A DNA stretch of 64,000 bases from contig JADJPS010000020.1 of assembly GCA_016713105.1 (NCBI GenBank), positions 124,001-188,000 of the forward strand, in the 5' to 3' direction. A program made the position numbers and the translations under genes. The notes under the pieces are model-generated. The model made no database searches. It was given only the letters and a program-made list of their open reading frames with translations, and was not told the origin of the DNA. The stretch's first letter is position 1, and each line of letters starts with the position of its first letter. This DNA comes from Devosia sp. (GTDB lineage Bacteria; Pseudomonadota; Alphaproteobacteria; Rhizobiales; Devosiaceae). Below are positions 26,577 to 35,116 of the stretch, in pieces.

Positions 26577-27074
26577 ATGATCAAAGCCGGTGACAGGATC
26601 CCTTCGGTCCCGACCAAGCTGGTCGACCAGAACGGCATCAGCGACACGACCTCGGACGCCGTGCTCGGCACCGGGCGCGTGGTGTTTTTCGGCGTGCCCG
26701 GCGCCTTCACCCCGACCTGCGACACCAGCCACCTGCCGGGCTTCGTCGCCAATGTGAAGAAGTTCAGGGACCTCGCGGTCGATCGCATCGTCTGCGGCAC
26801 CGTCAACGATCACCACGTGGTCAGGGCCTGGGCCGAGCGTTCGGATGCGCTGGGCAAGATCGACTTTCTCGCCGATGGCGATGCGCTGCTCGCCGGGGCC
26901 ATCGGGATTTCCAAGCATATCCCCAACATGGGAAAGCGCTTTGCCCGGTTTGCCATGGTCGTCGAAGACGGTATGGTCAAGGATGTGTTCGTGCAGGACG
27001 TGGCGGGGGTGACGGTCAGCGGCGCTCCGGCGGTGCTGATGACCTTGCAGGCGCGTGAACCGGTGGGTGCGTAG
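26577..27074 (+). CDS. Peroxiredoxin, Prx5 type
   Basis: A 165-residue thiol peroxidase that reduces hydrogen and organic peroxides. The peroxidatic cysteine is C48 in GAFTPTCDTSHLPG. GTVNDHHVVRAWAERSD follows, where most relatives have VNDAFVM. One further cysteine in IVCGTVND could act in resolution. The ATG at 26577 was chosen because it starts the conserved MIKAGDRIP opening. It lies 60 bp after the DsbD-like gene, a redox-themed neighbourhood. Confidence 0.9.
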   Translation: MIKAGDRIPSVPTKLVDQNGISDTTSDAVLGTGRVVFFGVPGAFTPTCDTSHLPGFVANVKKFRDLAVDRIVCGTVNDHHVVRAWAERSDALGKIDFLADGDALLAGAIGISKHIPNMGKRFARFAMVVEDGMVKDVFVQDVAGVTVSGAPAVLMTLQAREPVGA

Positions 27075-27076
27075 CG

Positions 27077-27667
27077 ATGGCGCGGCGAATCGAGACGAGT
27101 GTGGGAATCGGCCTCAGGCTTTTCGCCGCGGGCGGGATCGCGATGGCGCTTGCCGGGTGCTCGATGGGCAACATGTTTGCCGCGGCGCCCCAGAGCGGCA
27201 CCTCGCTGCAGAACGCCAGCCCCACCAAGGCGGAACTGACCACGGCGGCCACCGGCGCGCTGCCGGCGATTGCCACCGAATGTCCGCCGATCAAGGTGCG
27301 GACGGGCGGCGAGGCGCTGTTCTACTACGGCAAGGGCAAGGTCGGGAACCCGCGCGACCTCAACTACCAGGCCGTGATCGACAAGCAGTCGCGCAACTGC
27401 GTGGTCTCCAACGGCCTGATCACGGTCAAGATGGGTGTCGTCGGCCGCCTGCTGCTCGGGCCCTCCGGTAACCAGACTGACGTCACCATCCCGATCCGCT
27501 TCGCGGTCGAGCGCGACAATGTCGCGATGTTCTCTGAAAAATATGATATCCCGATTGTCGTGACGCCGCCGGCGCAGTCGAGCGAGTTCGTCAAGGTGGT
27601 GGAGAACGTCGCCATTCCCTACACCGGCGGCGAGCAGATCATCATCTGGGTCGGCTTCGACAGCTGA
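27077..27667 (+). CDS. Outer-membrane-type lipoprotein of unknown function
   Basis: A 196-residue protein with a lipoprotein signal peptide: arginines at the N-terminus, a hydrophobic core and the lipobox LAGC with C28 as the lipidation site. The mature part has two or three cysteines (TECPPIKV, SRNCVVSNG) and ends in a beta-rich stretch. I do not recognise a named domain; similar proteins are annotated hypothetical in Hyphomicrobiales. It starts two bases after the peroxiredoxin stop, so the two are co-transcribed. Confidence 0.75.
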   Translation: MARRIETSVGIGLRLFAAGGIAMALAGCSMGNMFAAAPQSGTSLQNASPTKAELTTAATGALPAIATECPPIKVRTGGEALFYYGKGKVGNPRDLNYQAVIDKQSRNCVVSNGLITVKMGVVGRLLLGPSGNQTDVTIPIRFAVERDNVAMFSEKYDIPIVVTPPAQSSEFVKVVENVAIPYTGGEQIIIWVGFDS

Positions 27668-27739
27668 GGACGAAATGCGCTCCGGGGCGCCTCGGCGGGA
27701 GATTGACTTCCGTCTGCAAACCCGGCTTAGCTTCCGGCC

Positions 27740-27949
27740 GACTGCGGGAGAGTCCGGACCTTTCTCGGAAGGGCCGGCGCCGAAGGAGCAACCGCCCCGG
27801 AAACTCTCAGGCCAACGGACCGCAGTCTGACTGAACTCTGGAAAGCAGGCCCGCAGCCCAGCCTCGTGGCGACGTTGCGGAAAGCGCCTCACCGAAGGAG
27901 CAACTCGCCCATAGGCGGCGAGGAAATCTCTCAGGTTAGCGGACAGAGG
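27740..27949 (+). promoter_or_regulatory. Tandem glycine riboswitch upstream of gcvT
   Basis: Two consecutive glycine aptamers. Aptamer 1 spans 27740-27837, closed by P1 GACTGCGG with CCGCAGTC, and contains GGGAGAGTC, GCCGAAGGAGCAA and AACTCTCAGGC. Aptamer 2 spans 27846-27949, closed by CTCTG with CAGAG, and contains GGAAAGC, ACCGAAGGAGCAA and AATCTCTCAGGT. The short linker is typical. Glycine binding is known to switch on gcv operons, so the glycine cleavage genes below are likely induced by their substrate. Confidence 0.95.
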
Positions 27950-27958
27950 GGGCACGGA

Positions 27959-27980
27959 CGCGCGGGGCTTGCGCCGCGCG
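27959..27980 (+). promoter_or_regulatory. Hairpin between riboswitch and gcvT (candidate expression platform)
   Basis: CGCGCGG (27959-27965) pairs with CCGCGCG (27974-27980) around an 8-nt loop, followed by TTGCTGT. It begins 10 nt after aptamer 2 and 30 nt before the gcvT ATG. It could be the regulated terminator or an anti-initiation structure; the poor T tract favours translational control. Inference only. Confidence 0.4.
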
Positions 27981-28009
27981 TTGCTGTGCAATCAACCCCG
28001 GGGTGTCCC

Positions 28010-29179
28010 ATGGCCGAAGCGCCAGACGCAGACCTGAAGACCGTCGTTCTCAACGATCGCCATATCGTCGCGGGCGGTCGCATGGTGCCGTTCTCCGGCT
28101 ATTCGCTGCCGGTGCAGTATCCCACCGGCATCATCGCCGAGCACAAGTGGACGCGCGAGCATGCCGGCCTGTTCGACGTCTCGCACATGGGCCCGAGCTT
28201 CCTGGTGCTCGACCGCAAGTCCGGCGACGGCGAGGCCGACCACGTGGCGATCGCCGCGGTGGTGGAGCCGCTGTGCTGCGGCGACATCCGGGGGCTCAAG
28301 CCGGGGCAGGTGCGCTACACGCTGCTGCTCAACGAGGCCGGCGGCACCCATGACGACCTGATGATCGCCCGGCCGGCGGCCGAAGGCTGGGGCGGGGCGC
28401 TCTATATCGTGGTCAATGCCGGCACCAAGGAGGCCGATTTCCAGCGCATCGCGGCAGCCGCCGCCGGCAAGGCGACGCTCAACCGCTCCGACCATTGCGC
28501 GCTGCTGGCCCTGCAGGGCCCCGAGGCGGTGGACGTGATGCGCACGCTGGTGCCCGGCGCCGCCGAGCTGGGCTTCATGCACTATGGCTCGTTCGGCTGG
28601 CGCGAGACCCACCTGGTAATCTCGCGCTCGGGCTACACCGGCGAAGACGGCTTCGAGATCCTCGTCGATCCCGAACATGCCGCCGCGCTCTGGGACCTGC
28701 TGCTCGCCGACCCGCGCGTCAAGCCGATCGGGCTCGGCGCCCGCGACAGCCTGAGGCTCGAGGCCGGCCTGCCGCTTTATGGGCACGATCTCGACGAGAC
28801 CATCTCGCCGGTCGAGGCGGGGCTCAATTTCGCCATCTCGCGCCGGCGCCGCGAGATGGCCGACTTCCCCGGCGCCACCCGCATCCTCGCCGAACTGGGC
28901 GGGGTACTCGGTCGTGTCCGCGTTGGCCTCGAGGTCGAGGGGGCCCCGGCCCGCGAGGGCGCCGAGATCGTCGATGCTGCCGGTACCACCATCGGCCACG
29001 TCACCTCGGGCGGCTTCGCTCCCTCGCTCGGTCGCGCCATCGCCATCGGTTTCGTGCCGCCCGAGAGCGCCGCGCCGGGCACCCGCCTCAACGTGCTGGT
29101 GCGCGGTCGCAGCCAGCCGGCAATTGTCGTTCCCACCCCCTTCGTTCCCCATCGCTACGTCCGGAAGGCCAGCACATGA
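28010..29179 (+). CDS. gcvT: Glycine cleavage T protein (aminomethyltransferase)
   Basis: Takes the aminomethyl group from lipoylated GcvH and makes 5,10-methylenetetrahydrofolate and ammonia. It has 389 residues from the ATG at 28010. VPFSGYSLPVQYPTGI, AGLFDVSHMG and SRSGYTGEDGFEI are classical GcvT motifs. C-terminal IGHVTSGGFAPSLGRAIAIGF completes the folate-binding fold. The stop overlaps the gcvH start (ATGA). Confidence 0.97.
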   Translation: MAEAPDADLKTVVLNDRHIVAGGRMVPFSGYSLPVQYPTGIIAEHKWTREHAGLFDVSHMGPSFLVLDRKSGDGEADHVAIAAVVEPLCCGDIRGLKPGQVRYTLLLNEAGGTHDDLMIARPAAEGWGGALYIVVNAGTKEADFQRIAAAAAGKATLNRSDHCALLALQGPEAVDVMRTLVPGAAELGFMHYGSFGWRETHLVISRSGYTGEDGFEILVDPEHAAALWDLLLADPRVKPIGLGARDSLRLEAGLPLYGHDLDETISPVEAGLNFAISRRRREMADFPGATRILAELGGVLGRVRVGLEVEGAPAREGAEIVDAAGTTIGHVTSGGFAPSLGRAIAIGFVPPESAAPGTRLNVLVRGRSQPAIVVPTPFVPHRYVRKAST

Positions 29180-29532
29180 GCGTCAGGTTCACCAAGGATC
29201 ACGAGTACATCACCGCCGACGGCACCGTCGGGATCACCCCTTATGCGCAGGAGCAACTGGGCGACATCGTCTTCGTCGAGTTGCCCAGGCCCGGCCAGAG
29301 GCTCAAGCAGGGCGACGAGGCGGCAGTGGTCGAGTCGGTCAAGGCCGCCTCCGAGATCTATGCGCCGGTGTCCGGTACCGTGACCGCGGTCAACGACGCA
29401 CTGACGGGCGATCCCGGACTGATCAACGCGGCGCCGGAAACCGATGGTTGGATCTACAGGCTCGCGATCGACAATCCTGCCGAACTCGACGGGCTGATGG
29501 ATGCGGCGGCCTATGCCAAGCTGACCACCTGA
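29176..29532 (+). CDS. gcvH: Glycine cleavage H protein (lipoyl carrier)
   Basis: The 118-residue lipoyl-domain shuttle between the P, T and L proteins. The lipoylated lysine is K56 in VVESVKAASEIY, preceded by GDIVFVELPRPG. GWIYRL lies near the C-terminus. It is a complete, ordinary member, coupled to gcvT by a 4-bp overlap. A 128-bp spacer with a palindromic repeat separates it from gcvPA. Confidence 0.97.
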   Translation: MSVRFTKDHEYITADGTVGITPYAQEQLGDIVFVELPRPGQRLKQGDEAAVVESVKAASEIYAPVSGTVTAVNDALTGDPGLINAAPETDGWIYRLAIDNPAELDGLMDAAAYAKLTT

Positions 29533-29539
29533 CGATTGA

Positions 29540-29640
29540 TGCACACCCCCCTCCCAACCTCCCCCAGGGGGGGGGCCGGCCGTGACCTGGCGCGATGTGC
29601 GGGGGGCCCACCTCCCTGGGGAGGCCAGGCCAACGCCCAG
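29540..29640. repeat. Palindromic intergenic repeat between gcvH and gcvPA
   Basis: The spacer has C/G-rich inverted arms (CCTCCCAACCTCCCCCAGG; GGCCCACCTCCCTGGGGAGGCC) related to the CCTCCC...GGGAGG elements at about 32.65 kb and 53.9 kb. Such elements are common between Hyphomicrobiales genes. Here it sits inside an operon and could process or stabilise mRNA. Confidence 0.5.
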
Positions 29641-29660
29641 CAGACGGACATGCATTCGAC

Positions 29661-31004
29661 ATGAGATACCTCCCCCATTCCGACCACGAGCGGGCCGACA
29701 TGCTCTCGGTGATCGGCGTCAAGACCACCGCGGACCTGTTTGCGCGGGTACCGAAATCAGCGCTGCTGACCGAGTCGGTCGACCTGCCGGGCCATTCGCC
29801 CGAGTTTCTCGTCGAGGCGCACATGCAGGCGCTGGCCGGGCGCAACCACGCGGCGGGCGACGGGCCGTTCTTCATCGGCGCCGGGGCCTACCGGCATCAC
29901 GTGCCGGCCAGCGTCGACCACCTGATCCAGCGCTCGGAATGGCTGACCGCCTATACGCCGTACCAGCCGGAGGTCTCGCAGGGGACGCTCCAGATGCTGT
30001 TCGAGTTCCAGACCCAGGTGGCGAGCCTCACCGGCATGGATGTCGCCAACGCCTCGATGTACGACGGCTCGACCGCAACGGCCGAGGCGGTGCTGATGGC
30101 GCGCCGGCTGACGCGTCGCAACCGCATCGTGCTGTCGGGTGGACTGCACCCGCATTATCGCGACGTGGTCAGGACCTATGTCGGCGACGGCCCGGATCTG
30201 GTCTGCCTCAAGGCCTCGCCGGAGGGGCAGGGCGACATCCTCAACCGCATCGATGCCGAGACGGCGGCGATCGTGGTTCAGACCCCGGATTTCTATGGGC
30301 ACCTGCGGAACCTCAGGGCAGCCGCCGATGCAGCGCATGCTGCCGGCGCGCTGCTGATCGTGGTGGTGACCGAGGTGGTCTCGCTCGGGCTGATCGAGGC
30401 GCCCGGCGCGCTCGGCGCCGACATCGTCGTCTGCGAAGGGCAGTCGCTCGGCAATGCGCTGAACTATGGCGGCCCCTATGTCGGGCTGATGGCGACGCGC
30501 AAGGAGTTCATCCGGCAGATGCCGGGGCGGCTCTGCGGCGAGACCGTCGATGCCGACGGCCAGCGCGGCTTCGTGCTGACGCTCTCGACCCGCGAGCAGC
30601 ACATCAGGCGCGAGAAGGCGACCTCCAATATCTGCACCAATGCCGGGCTGTGCGCGCTCGCCTTCTCGATTCACCTGTCGCTCCTCGGCGAGGCGGGGCT
30701 CAGGAAGCTGGCGCGGCTCAACCACGCCAATGCCGTCGGCCTGGCGCAGGCCCTGTCCGGCGTTCCCGGCATCAGGCTGCTCAACCGGAGCTTCTTCAAC
30801 GAGATGACCATCGATGTCGGCCAGCCGGCGGCGCCTGTCATCGAGCGGCTGGCCGCACGCGGCATTCTCGCCGGCGTGCCGGTGAGCCGACTGGAACCCG
30901 GCGATGGACACGTCGGCAGCCTGATCGTGCTGGCCGCCACCGAACTGACCACGAAGGCCGACATCGCGGCCCTGACCGAAGCCCTCGAGGAGGCGCTGCA
31001 ATGA
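29661..31004 (+). CDS. gcvPA: Glycine dehydrogenase (decarboxylating) subunit 1
   Basis: N-terminal half-protein of the split glycine decarboxylase (P protein), 447 residues from the ATG at 29661. It pairs with GcvPB to decarboxylate glycine and load the aminomethyl group on GcvH. It begins RYLPHSDHERADML. YTPYQPEVSQGTLQMLFEFQ and NASMYDGSTATAEA are diagnostic. This half lacks the PLP lysine, which is in subunit 2. The stop overlaps the gcvPB start by 4 bp. One oddity is VVVTEVVSLGLIEAPG, where relatives usually have VVVEPLSLGLL. Confidence 0.95.
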   Translation: MRYLPHSDHERADMLSVIGVKTTADLFARVPKSALLTESVDLPGHSPEFLVEAHMQALAGRNHAAGDGPFFIGAGAYRHHVPASVDHLIQRSEWLTAYTPYQPEVSQGTLQMLFEFQTQVASLTGMDVANASMYDGSTATAEAVLMARRLTRRNRIVLSGGLHPHYRDVVRTYVGDGPDLVCLKASPEGQGDILNRIDAETAAIVVQTPDFYGHLRNLRAAADAAHAAGALLIVVVTEVVSLGLIEAPGALGADIVVCEGQSLGNALNYGGPYVGLMATRKEFIRQMPGRLCGETVDADGQRGFVLTLSTREQHIRREKATSNICTNAGLCALAFSIHLSLLGEAGLRKLARLNHANAVGLAQALSGVPGIRLLNRSFFNEMTIDVGQPAAPVIERLAARGILAGVPVSRLEPGDGHVGSLIVLAATELTTKADIAALTEALEEALQ

Positions 31005-32533
31005 GCATGAACACGCAAGGGCGCCCCACCGGGACCGGAACGACCGGATTTGCCGCCGCGGGATCATCGCTGCTGCCATCCGAGCCGCTGCTGTTCGAGA
31101 TCGGCGATACCGAGCATTCCGGCGTCGACCTGCCGGATGTCGAGATCGGCGGCGACTACCTCGCCGGCTGCGAGCGGCAGAGCCCGATCGACCTGGCCGG
31201 GCTGACCGAGCCGGAGGCGCTCAGGCACTATGTGCGTCTCAGCCGGCTGAACTACTCGATCGATTCCGGCATGTATCCGCTCGGCTCGTGCACGATGAAG
31301 CACAACCCGCGCCTGAACGAGAAGACGGCGCGGCTGCCCGGCTTTGCCGACATCCATCCCCTGGCGCCGGTCTCGACCGTGCAGGGCGCGCTGGCGCTGA
31401 TGGACGAACTCGCGCACTGGCTGATGACGCTCACCAATACCGCCGCCGTGGCCCTGACCCCCAAGGCCGGCGCGCATGGCGAGATGTGCGGCATGATGGC
31501 GATCCGCGCCGCGCAGGACGCCGCGGGAGAGGGGCACCGGAAGGTCGTGCTGGTGCCCGAGAGCGCACACGGCACCAATCCGGCGACGGCCGCCGCGCTC
31601 GGCTACGCAGTCCGCTCCATCCCGGCCCGCGACGACGGCACGGTGGACGTCGAGGCGGTGAAGGCGGCGCTCGGCCCCGATGTCGCGGCGATCATGCTGA
31701 CCAACCCCAATACCTGCGGGCTGTTCGAGCCGGAGGTGATCGAGATCGCCGCAGCCGTACACGCGGCGGGGGCGTTCTTCTACTGCGACGGGGCGAACTT
31801 CAACGCCATCATGGGCGTGGTGCGGCCGGGCGACCTCGGTATCGATGCCATGCACATCAACCTGCACAAGACTTTCTCGACCCCGCATGGCGGTGGCGGG
31901 CCGGGGGCGGGCCCGGTGGTGCTCAGCGCAGCGCTGGCCCCGTTCGCGCCGGTGCCGTTCGTCAGGAAGGGCGAACTCGTCGAGCATGCAGAGGGAACGC
32001 ACCTGGGCCGCATCACCGCGTTTCACGGCCAGATGGGGATGTATGTGCGGGCGCTCACCTACATGATGAGCCATGGCGGCGACGGCCTGGCGCAGGCCGC
32101 CAAGGACGCGGTGCTCAACGCCAACTACGTGAGGGCCCGGCTAGGCCAGGTCTTCTCGGTGCCGTTCCCGGGCCAGCCGGTGATGCACGAGGCGCTGTTC
32201 GACGACAGTTTCCTCGCCGGCACGGGCGTCTCCACGCTCGATTTCGCCAAGGCGATGATCGACGAGGGCTTCCACCCGATGACCATGTATTTCCCGCTGG
32301 TGGTGCATGGCGCCATGCTGATCGAGCCGACCGAGAGCGAGAGCAAGCAGACCCTCGACACCTTCTGCGACACCATGCTGGGGCTGGCGCACGACGCCAA
32401 GGCCGGCAATGCCGCCCGCTTCACAGCGGCACCGACCCGGGCCCCGCGGCGGCGGCTGGACGAAACGCGTGCGGCGCGATCGCCGGTGCTGAAGTGGGAG
32501 CGGCCAGCGGAACTGCCGCAGGCGGCGGAGTAG
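31001..32533 (+). CDS. gcvPB: Glycine dehydrogenase (decarboxylating) subunit 2
   Basis: PLP-binding half of the split P protein, 510 residues. The PLP lysine is K290 in NLHKTFSTPHGGGGPG. YPLGSCTMKHNPR and ESAHGTNPATAAALGY are family signatures. The split P protein is typical of many Hyphomicrobiales, Firmicutes and archaea, in contrast to the single-chain form of enterobacteria. It is the last gene of the glycine-riboswitch operon. Confidence 0.96.
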   Translation: MSMNTQGRPTGTGTTGFAAAGSSLLPSEPLLFEIGDTEHSGVDLPDVEIGGDYLAGCERQSPIDLAGLTEPEALRHYVRLSRLNYSIDSGMYPLGSCTMKHNPRLNEKTARLPGFADIHPLAPVSTVQGALALMDELAHWLMTLTNTAAVALTPKAGAHGEMCGMMAIRAAQDAAGEGHRKVVLVPESAHGTNPATAAALGYAVRSIPARDDGTVDVEAVKAALGPDVAAIMLTNPNTCGLFEPEVIEIAAAVHAAGAFFYCDGANFNAIMGVVRPGDLGIDAMHINLHKTFSTPHGGGGPGAGPVVLSAALAPFAPVPFVRKGELVEHAEGTHLGRITAFHGQMGMYVRALTYMMSHGGDGLAQAAKDAVLNANYVRARLGQVFSVPFPGQPVMHEALFDDSFLAGTGVSTLDFAKAMIDEGFHPMTMYFPLVVHGAMLIEPTESESKQTLDTFCDTMLGLAHDAKAGNAARFTAAPTRAPRRRLDETRAARSPVLKWERPAELPQAAE

Positions 32534-32645
32534 GGCGCCGGGGCCATCCCTGCGCAAGAGAGAAGCGGGCTGGGGCAGATCGCCCGAGGTGCCGGAGCCT
32601 GCCGCACACCCCCTCCGAGCTATGCTAGGTCGCTTTGCGCCCAAG

Positions 32646-32683
32646 CCTCGCTTGCCTCCCCCGTCCAGGGGGAGGTTGCGAGG
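32646..32683. repeat. Palindromic repeat after gcvPB
   Basis: An imperfect stem of about 16 bp: CCTCGCTTGCCTCCCCC against GGGGGAGGTTGCGAGG with a short loop. It is of the same style as the repeats at 29.5 and 53.9 kb, in the 240-bp spacer between convergent gcvPB and atpF. It may serve as a bidirectional transcript end. Confidence 0.55.
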
Positions 32684-32716
32684 GGTGGTGGGCGGTGGAG
32701 CGCGACCTTCTGGGCC

Positions 32717-32744
32717 CAAAGAAAAGGCCCGCTTGTGCGGGCCT
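32717..32744 (-). terminator. Intrinsic terminator of the atp F0 operon
   Basis: On the minus strand a perfect 9-bp stem AAGGCCCGC/GCGGGCCTT closes a 4-nt loop and is followed by TTCTTT. It lies 29 bp after the atpF stop codon. Confidence 0.85.
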
Positions 32745-32773
32745 TGACGGTACCTGGCGCTGGCGGCAGACGC

Positions 32774-33277
32774 TCAGTTCAGCCGGGCCGCCACGTCCTT
32801 GATCGACTGCTCGATCAGCGCGCCGCTCTTTTCGGCCATCTGCCTGGTGAGCAGCACGCGGGCCGCCTCGACTGCCAGATCGGCCGAGCGGGCGCGGACC
32901 TCGGCGACGGCCTGGGCTTCCGCTTGGGCGATCTTTTCGGCGACCGCCTTCTCGCGCCGGGCCACCATGGCCTCGAGCGCCGCCTTGGCCTCGGCGGTGA
33001 GGCGGAACGCATCTTCACGGGCCGCGGTGACGATATCCTCGGCCTCCTTCTGCGCTTCCTCGCGCCGACGCGCATAGTCGTCGAGCAGGGCCTTGGCCTC
33101 GGCGCGCAGCGCCTCGGCCTCGGCCAGATCGGTCTCGATCTGCTTGATCCGCTCGTCGAGCATCCTGGCGATGGTCTTGTGAATGCCGAAGTAGATCGCG
33201 ATGCCGATGGAAATGACCAGCGCAATGGTGGCCCAGATGGTGGCGCCAGTGGTGGCGTCGAACCCAAAGCTCCACAT
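32774..33277 (-). CDS. atpF: ATP synthase F0 subunit b
   Basis: Peripheral-stalk subunit linking F0 to F1, 167 residues from the ATG at 33277. One transmembrane helix (about 13-33) is followed by a long charged coiled coil (DERIKQIETDLAEAEALRAEAK onward, rich in A, E and R). The start lies 5 bp after the stop of the b' gene. Confidence 0.93.
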   Translation of the reverse strand: MWSFGFDATTGATIWATIALVISIGIAIYFGIHKTIARMLDERIKQIETDLAEAEALRAEAKALLDDYARRREEAQKEAEDIVTAAREDAFRLTAEAKAALEAMVARREKAVAEKIAQAEAQAVAEVRARSADLAVEAARVLLTRQMAEKSGALIEQSIKDVAARLN

Positions 33278-33282
33278 CGGCC

Positions 33283-33951
33283 CTACTCCTTGCTCACGGC
33301 AGCGACGGCTGCCTTGGCTTCGGCCGCGCTGACGCTGCCGGCAATCCTGGCCACCAGCACCTGCGCCGTCTCGGCGGCAATGCTGCCGACATTGGCGAGC
33401 GCGGCATCCTTGTCCGCCCGGATCCGGCCCTCGGCCTCGGCCACGCGCCTCGCGAGACCGGCCTCGACGTCGGCCCGCCGCCCTTCGATATCGGCCTTGA
33501 TCCCGCCGCGGGTTTCCTCGGCGATGGCGTGGGCATTCTTGCGGGCCTCGGCCAGCGCCGCCTCGTAAGCGGCAGCGGCCTTCTCGGTCTCCTGGCGGAG
33601 CCGCTCGGCTTCCCTCAGGTCGCCCTCGATCCGGGTGCGCCGGGTCTCGAGGATGCCGCCGATGCGCGGCAGGGCCACGCGGCTCATCAGCAGGTAGAGC
33701 GCTCCGAAGGTGATGGCCAGCCACAGCAGCTGGCCACCGAAGGTTGCCCCGTCAAAGGGCGGGAACACCTCGGAATGCGCTTCCGTGCCGGCATGCGTCT
33801 CGGTGGCGCCGTGCGCGTCCGCGGCAGCGTGCTCGCCGCCGGACTCGGCCGCGTGTTCCTCGGCAGGCGCGGCGACGACTTCGCCCTGCTGCAGCGCATC
33901 GCCGGCTTCCGCCTGCGCCAGAACGATGATGTCTTGGGTTGAACCCGCCAT
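33283..33951 (-). CDS. ATP synthase F0 subunit b'
   Basis: The second, divergent b-type stalk subunit found in alphaproteobacteria, cyanobacteria and plastids. It has 222 residues: an extended acidic and His/Ala-rich N-terminus (about 1-60), a transmembrane helix (about 70-92, GGQLLWLAITFGALYLLMS) and a long coiled coil. FPPFDGATFGGQLLW is the usual entry to the helix. It probably forms a heterodimer with AtpF. Confidence 0.92.
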   Translation of the reverse strand: MAGSTQDIIVLAQAEAGDALQQGEVVAAPAEEHAAESGGEHAAADAHGATETHAGTEAHSEVFPPFDGATFGGQLLWLAITFGALYLLMSRVALPRIGGILETRRTRIEGDLREAERLRQETEKAAAAYEAALAEARKNAHAIAEETRGGIKADIEGRRADVEAGLARRVAEAEGRIRADKDAALANVGSIAAETAQVLVARIAGSVSAAEAKAAVAAVSKE

Positions 33952-34042
33952 CTCGATACCCTCTACGGCCGCAATGGCCCCGGACAGTGATCCGGGGCCG
34001 TCAATCGGTCGGTCCCGGCGGCCGAAGCCGCCTTGCGCGAAA

Positions 34043-34270
34043 TCAGACTGCGAACAGCAGCAGCAGCGCGATGAGGAACGAGAAGATGCCGAGAGCTTCG
34101 GTCACGGCAAACCCGAAGATCAGGTTGCCGAACTGGCCCTGGGCAGCGGCCGGATTGCGCAGGGCGCCGGTCAGGAAGCTGCCGAAAATGTTGCCCACGC
34201 CGATGGCGGCGCCGGCCATGCCGACCGCGGCGATACCAGCACCGATGAGCTTTGCTGCTTCAGCGTCCAT
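34043..34270 (-). CDS. atpE: ATP synthase F0 subunit c
   Basis: The 75-residue ring subunit with two membrane helices. The glycine-rich first helix (GAGIAAVGMAGAAIGVG) and the second helix with the proton-carrying glutamate (FAVTEALGIFSFL) are intact. The polar loop is RNPAAQGQ-like (LRNPAAAQGQ). No sodium-binding pattern is evident, so a proton ring is expected. Confidence 0.96.
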   Translation of the reverse strand: MDAEAAKLIGAGIAAVGMAGAAIGVGNIFGSFLTGALRNPAAAQGQFGNLIFGFAVTEALGIFSFLIALLLLFAV

Positions 34271-34333
34271 TACTAGTCTCCTTTGAGAACTGCTGTGGCC
34301 TGCCGTCAGCGGCGGGCCGATGGGGGTGAAAAC

Positions 34334-35089
34334 TCAATGCGACGGATGGATCGCATCGTTGATGTACATCGACGTCAGCACCGCAAACACATAGGCCTGC
34401 AGCGCCGCGACGAGGAACTCGAGCGCCGTGATCGCGACCGTCATGACCAGCGGCAGCAGCGCCCCGAGCCAGCCCATGAAGCCGAGGCCGCCGAGCGTCA
34501 CGATGAAGCCCGCGAATACCTTGAGGGTGATGTGGCCGGCGAGGATGTTGGCGAACAGACGCACGCTGAGCGAGATCGGACGCGAGAGGAAAGACACCAC
34601 CTCGATCGGCACCACGATCGGCAGCACGTAGCCGGGCACGCCCGAGGGCACGAACAGCTTGAGGAACTTCGGCCCGTTCTTGATGAAGCCGTAGACGATG
34701 ACCACGAGGAACACCAGCATCGCCAGCGCGAAGGTGATGATGATGTGGCTGGTAACGGTGAAGAAGAACGGAATCATGCCGAACATGTTTGCGACCAGCA
34801 CGAACATGAACAGCGAAAACACGAACGGGAAGAACTTCATGCCGGCCTTGCCGGCCGAGTCCGTGACCATCTTGGCGACGAACTCGTAGAGCATCTCGGA
34901 GACGAGCTGCACCCGGTTGGGCACGAGGCTGCGCTTCTGCGTCGACATGATCAGGTAAAGCGCAATGGCGCCGACCGTGAGGACCATGAACAGCGCCGAG
35001 TTGGTGAAGGAGACCCCGCCCTCGCCGAGCGAGACGATATCGGTGATCTGGAACTGGTGGATCGGGTCGACTTTGTTCGGATCGGCCAA
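34334..35089 (-). CDS. atpB: ATP synthase F0 subunit a
   Basis: Proton-channel subunit of 251 residues with five or six membrane helices. The essential arginine lies in the SLSVRLFANILAGH helix. PNRVQLVSEMLYEFV and NMFGMIPFFFTVTSH are typical alphaproteobacterial segments. It is encoded between atpI and atpE in the standard order. Confidence 0.96.
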   Translation of the reverse strand: MADPNKVDPIHQFQITDIVSLGEGGVSFTNSALFMVLTVGAIALYLIMSTQKRSLVPNRVQLVSEMLYEFVAKMVTDSAGKAGMKFFPFVFSLFMFVLVANMFGMIPFFFTVTSHIIITFALAMLVFLVVIVYGFIKNGPKFLKLFVPSGVPGYVLPIVVPIEVVSFLSRPISLSVRLFANILAGHITLKVFAGFIVTLGGLGFMGWLGALLPLVMTVAITALEFLVAALQAYVFAVLTSMYINDAIHPSH

Positions 35090-35116
35090 CTATGGTTCCC
35101 TTGAGGCTCTTCGCCT

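Noticed and set aside
27866..28009. N-terminal extension of gcvT
   Set aside because: The extra codons lie inside the second glycine aptamer; conserved GcvT sequence begins shortly after ATG 28010.
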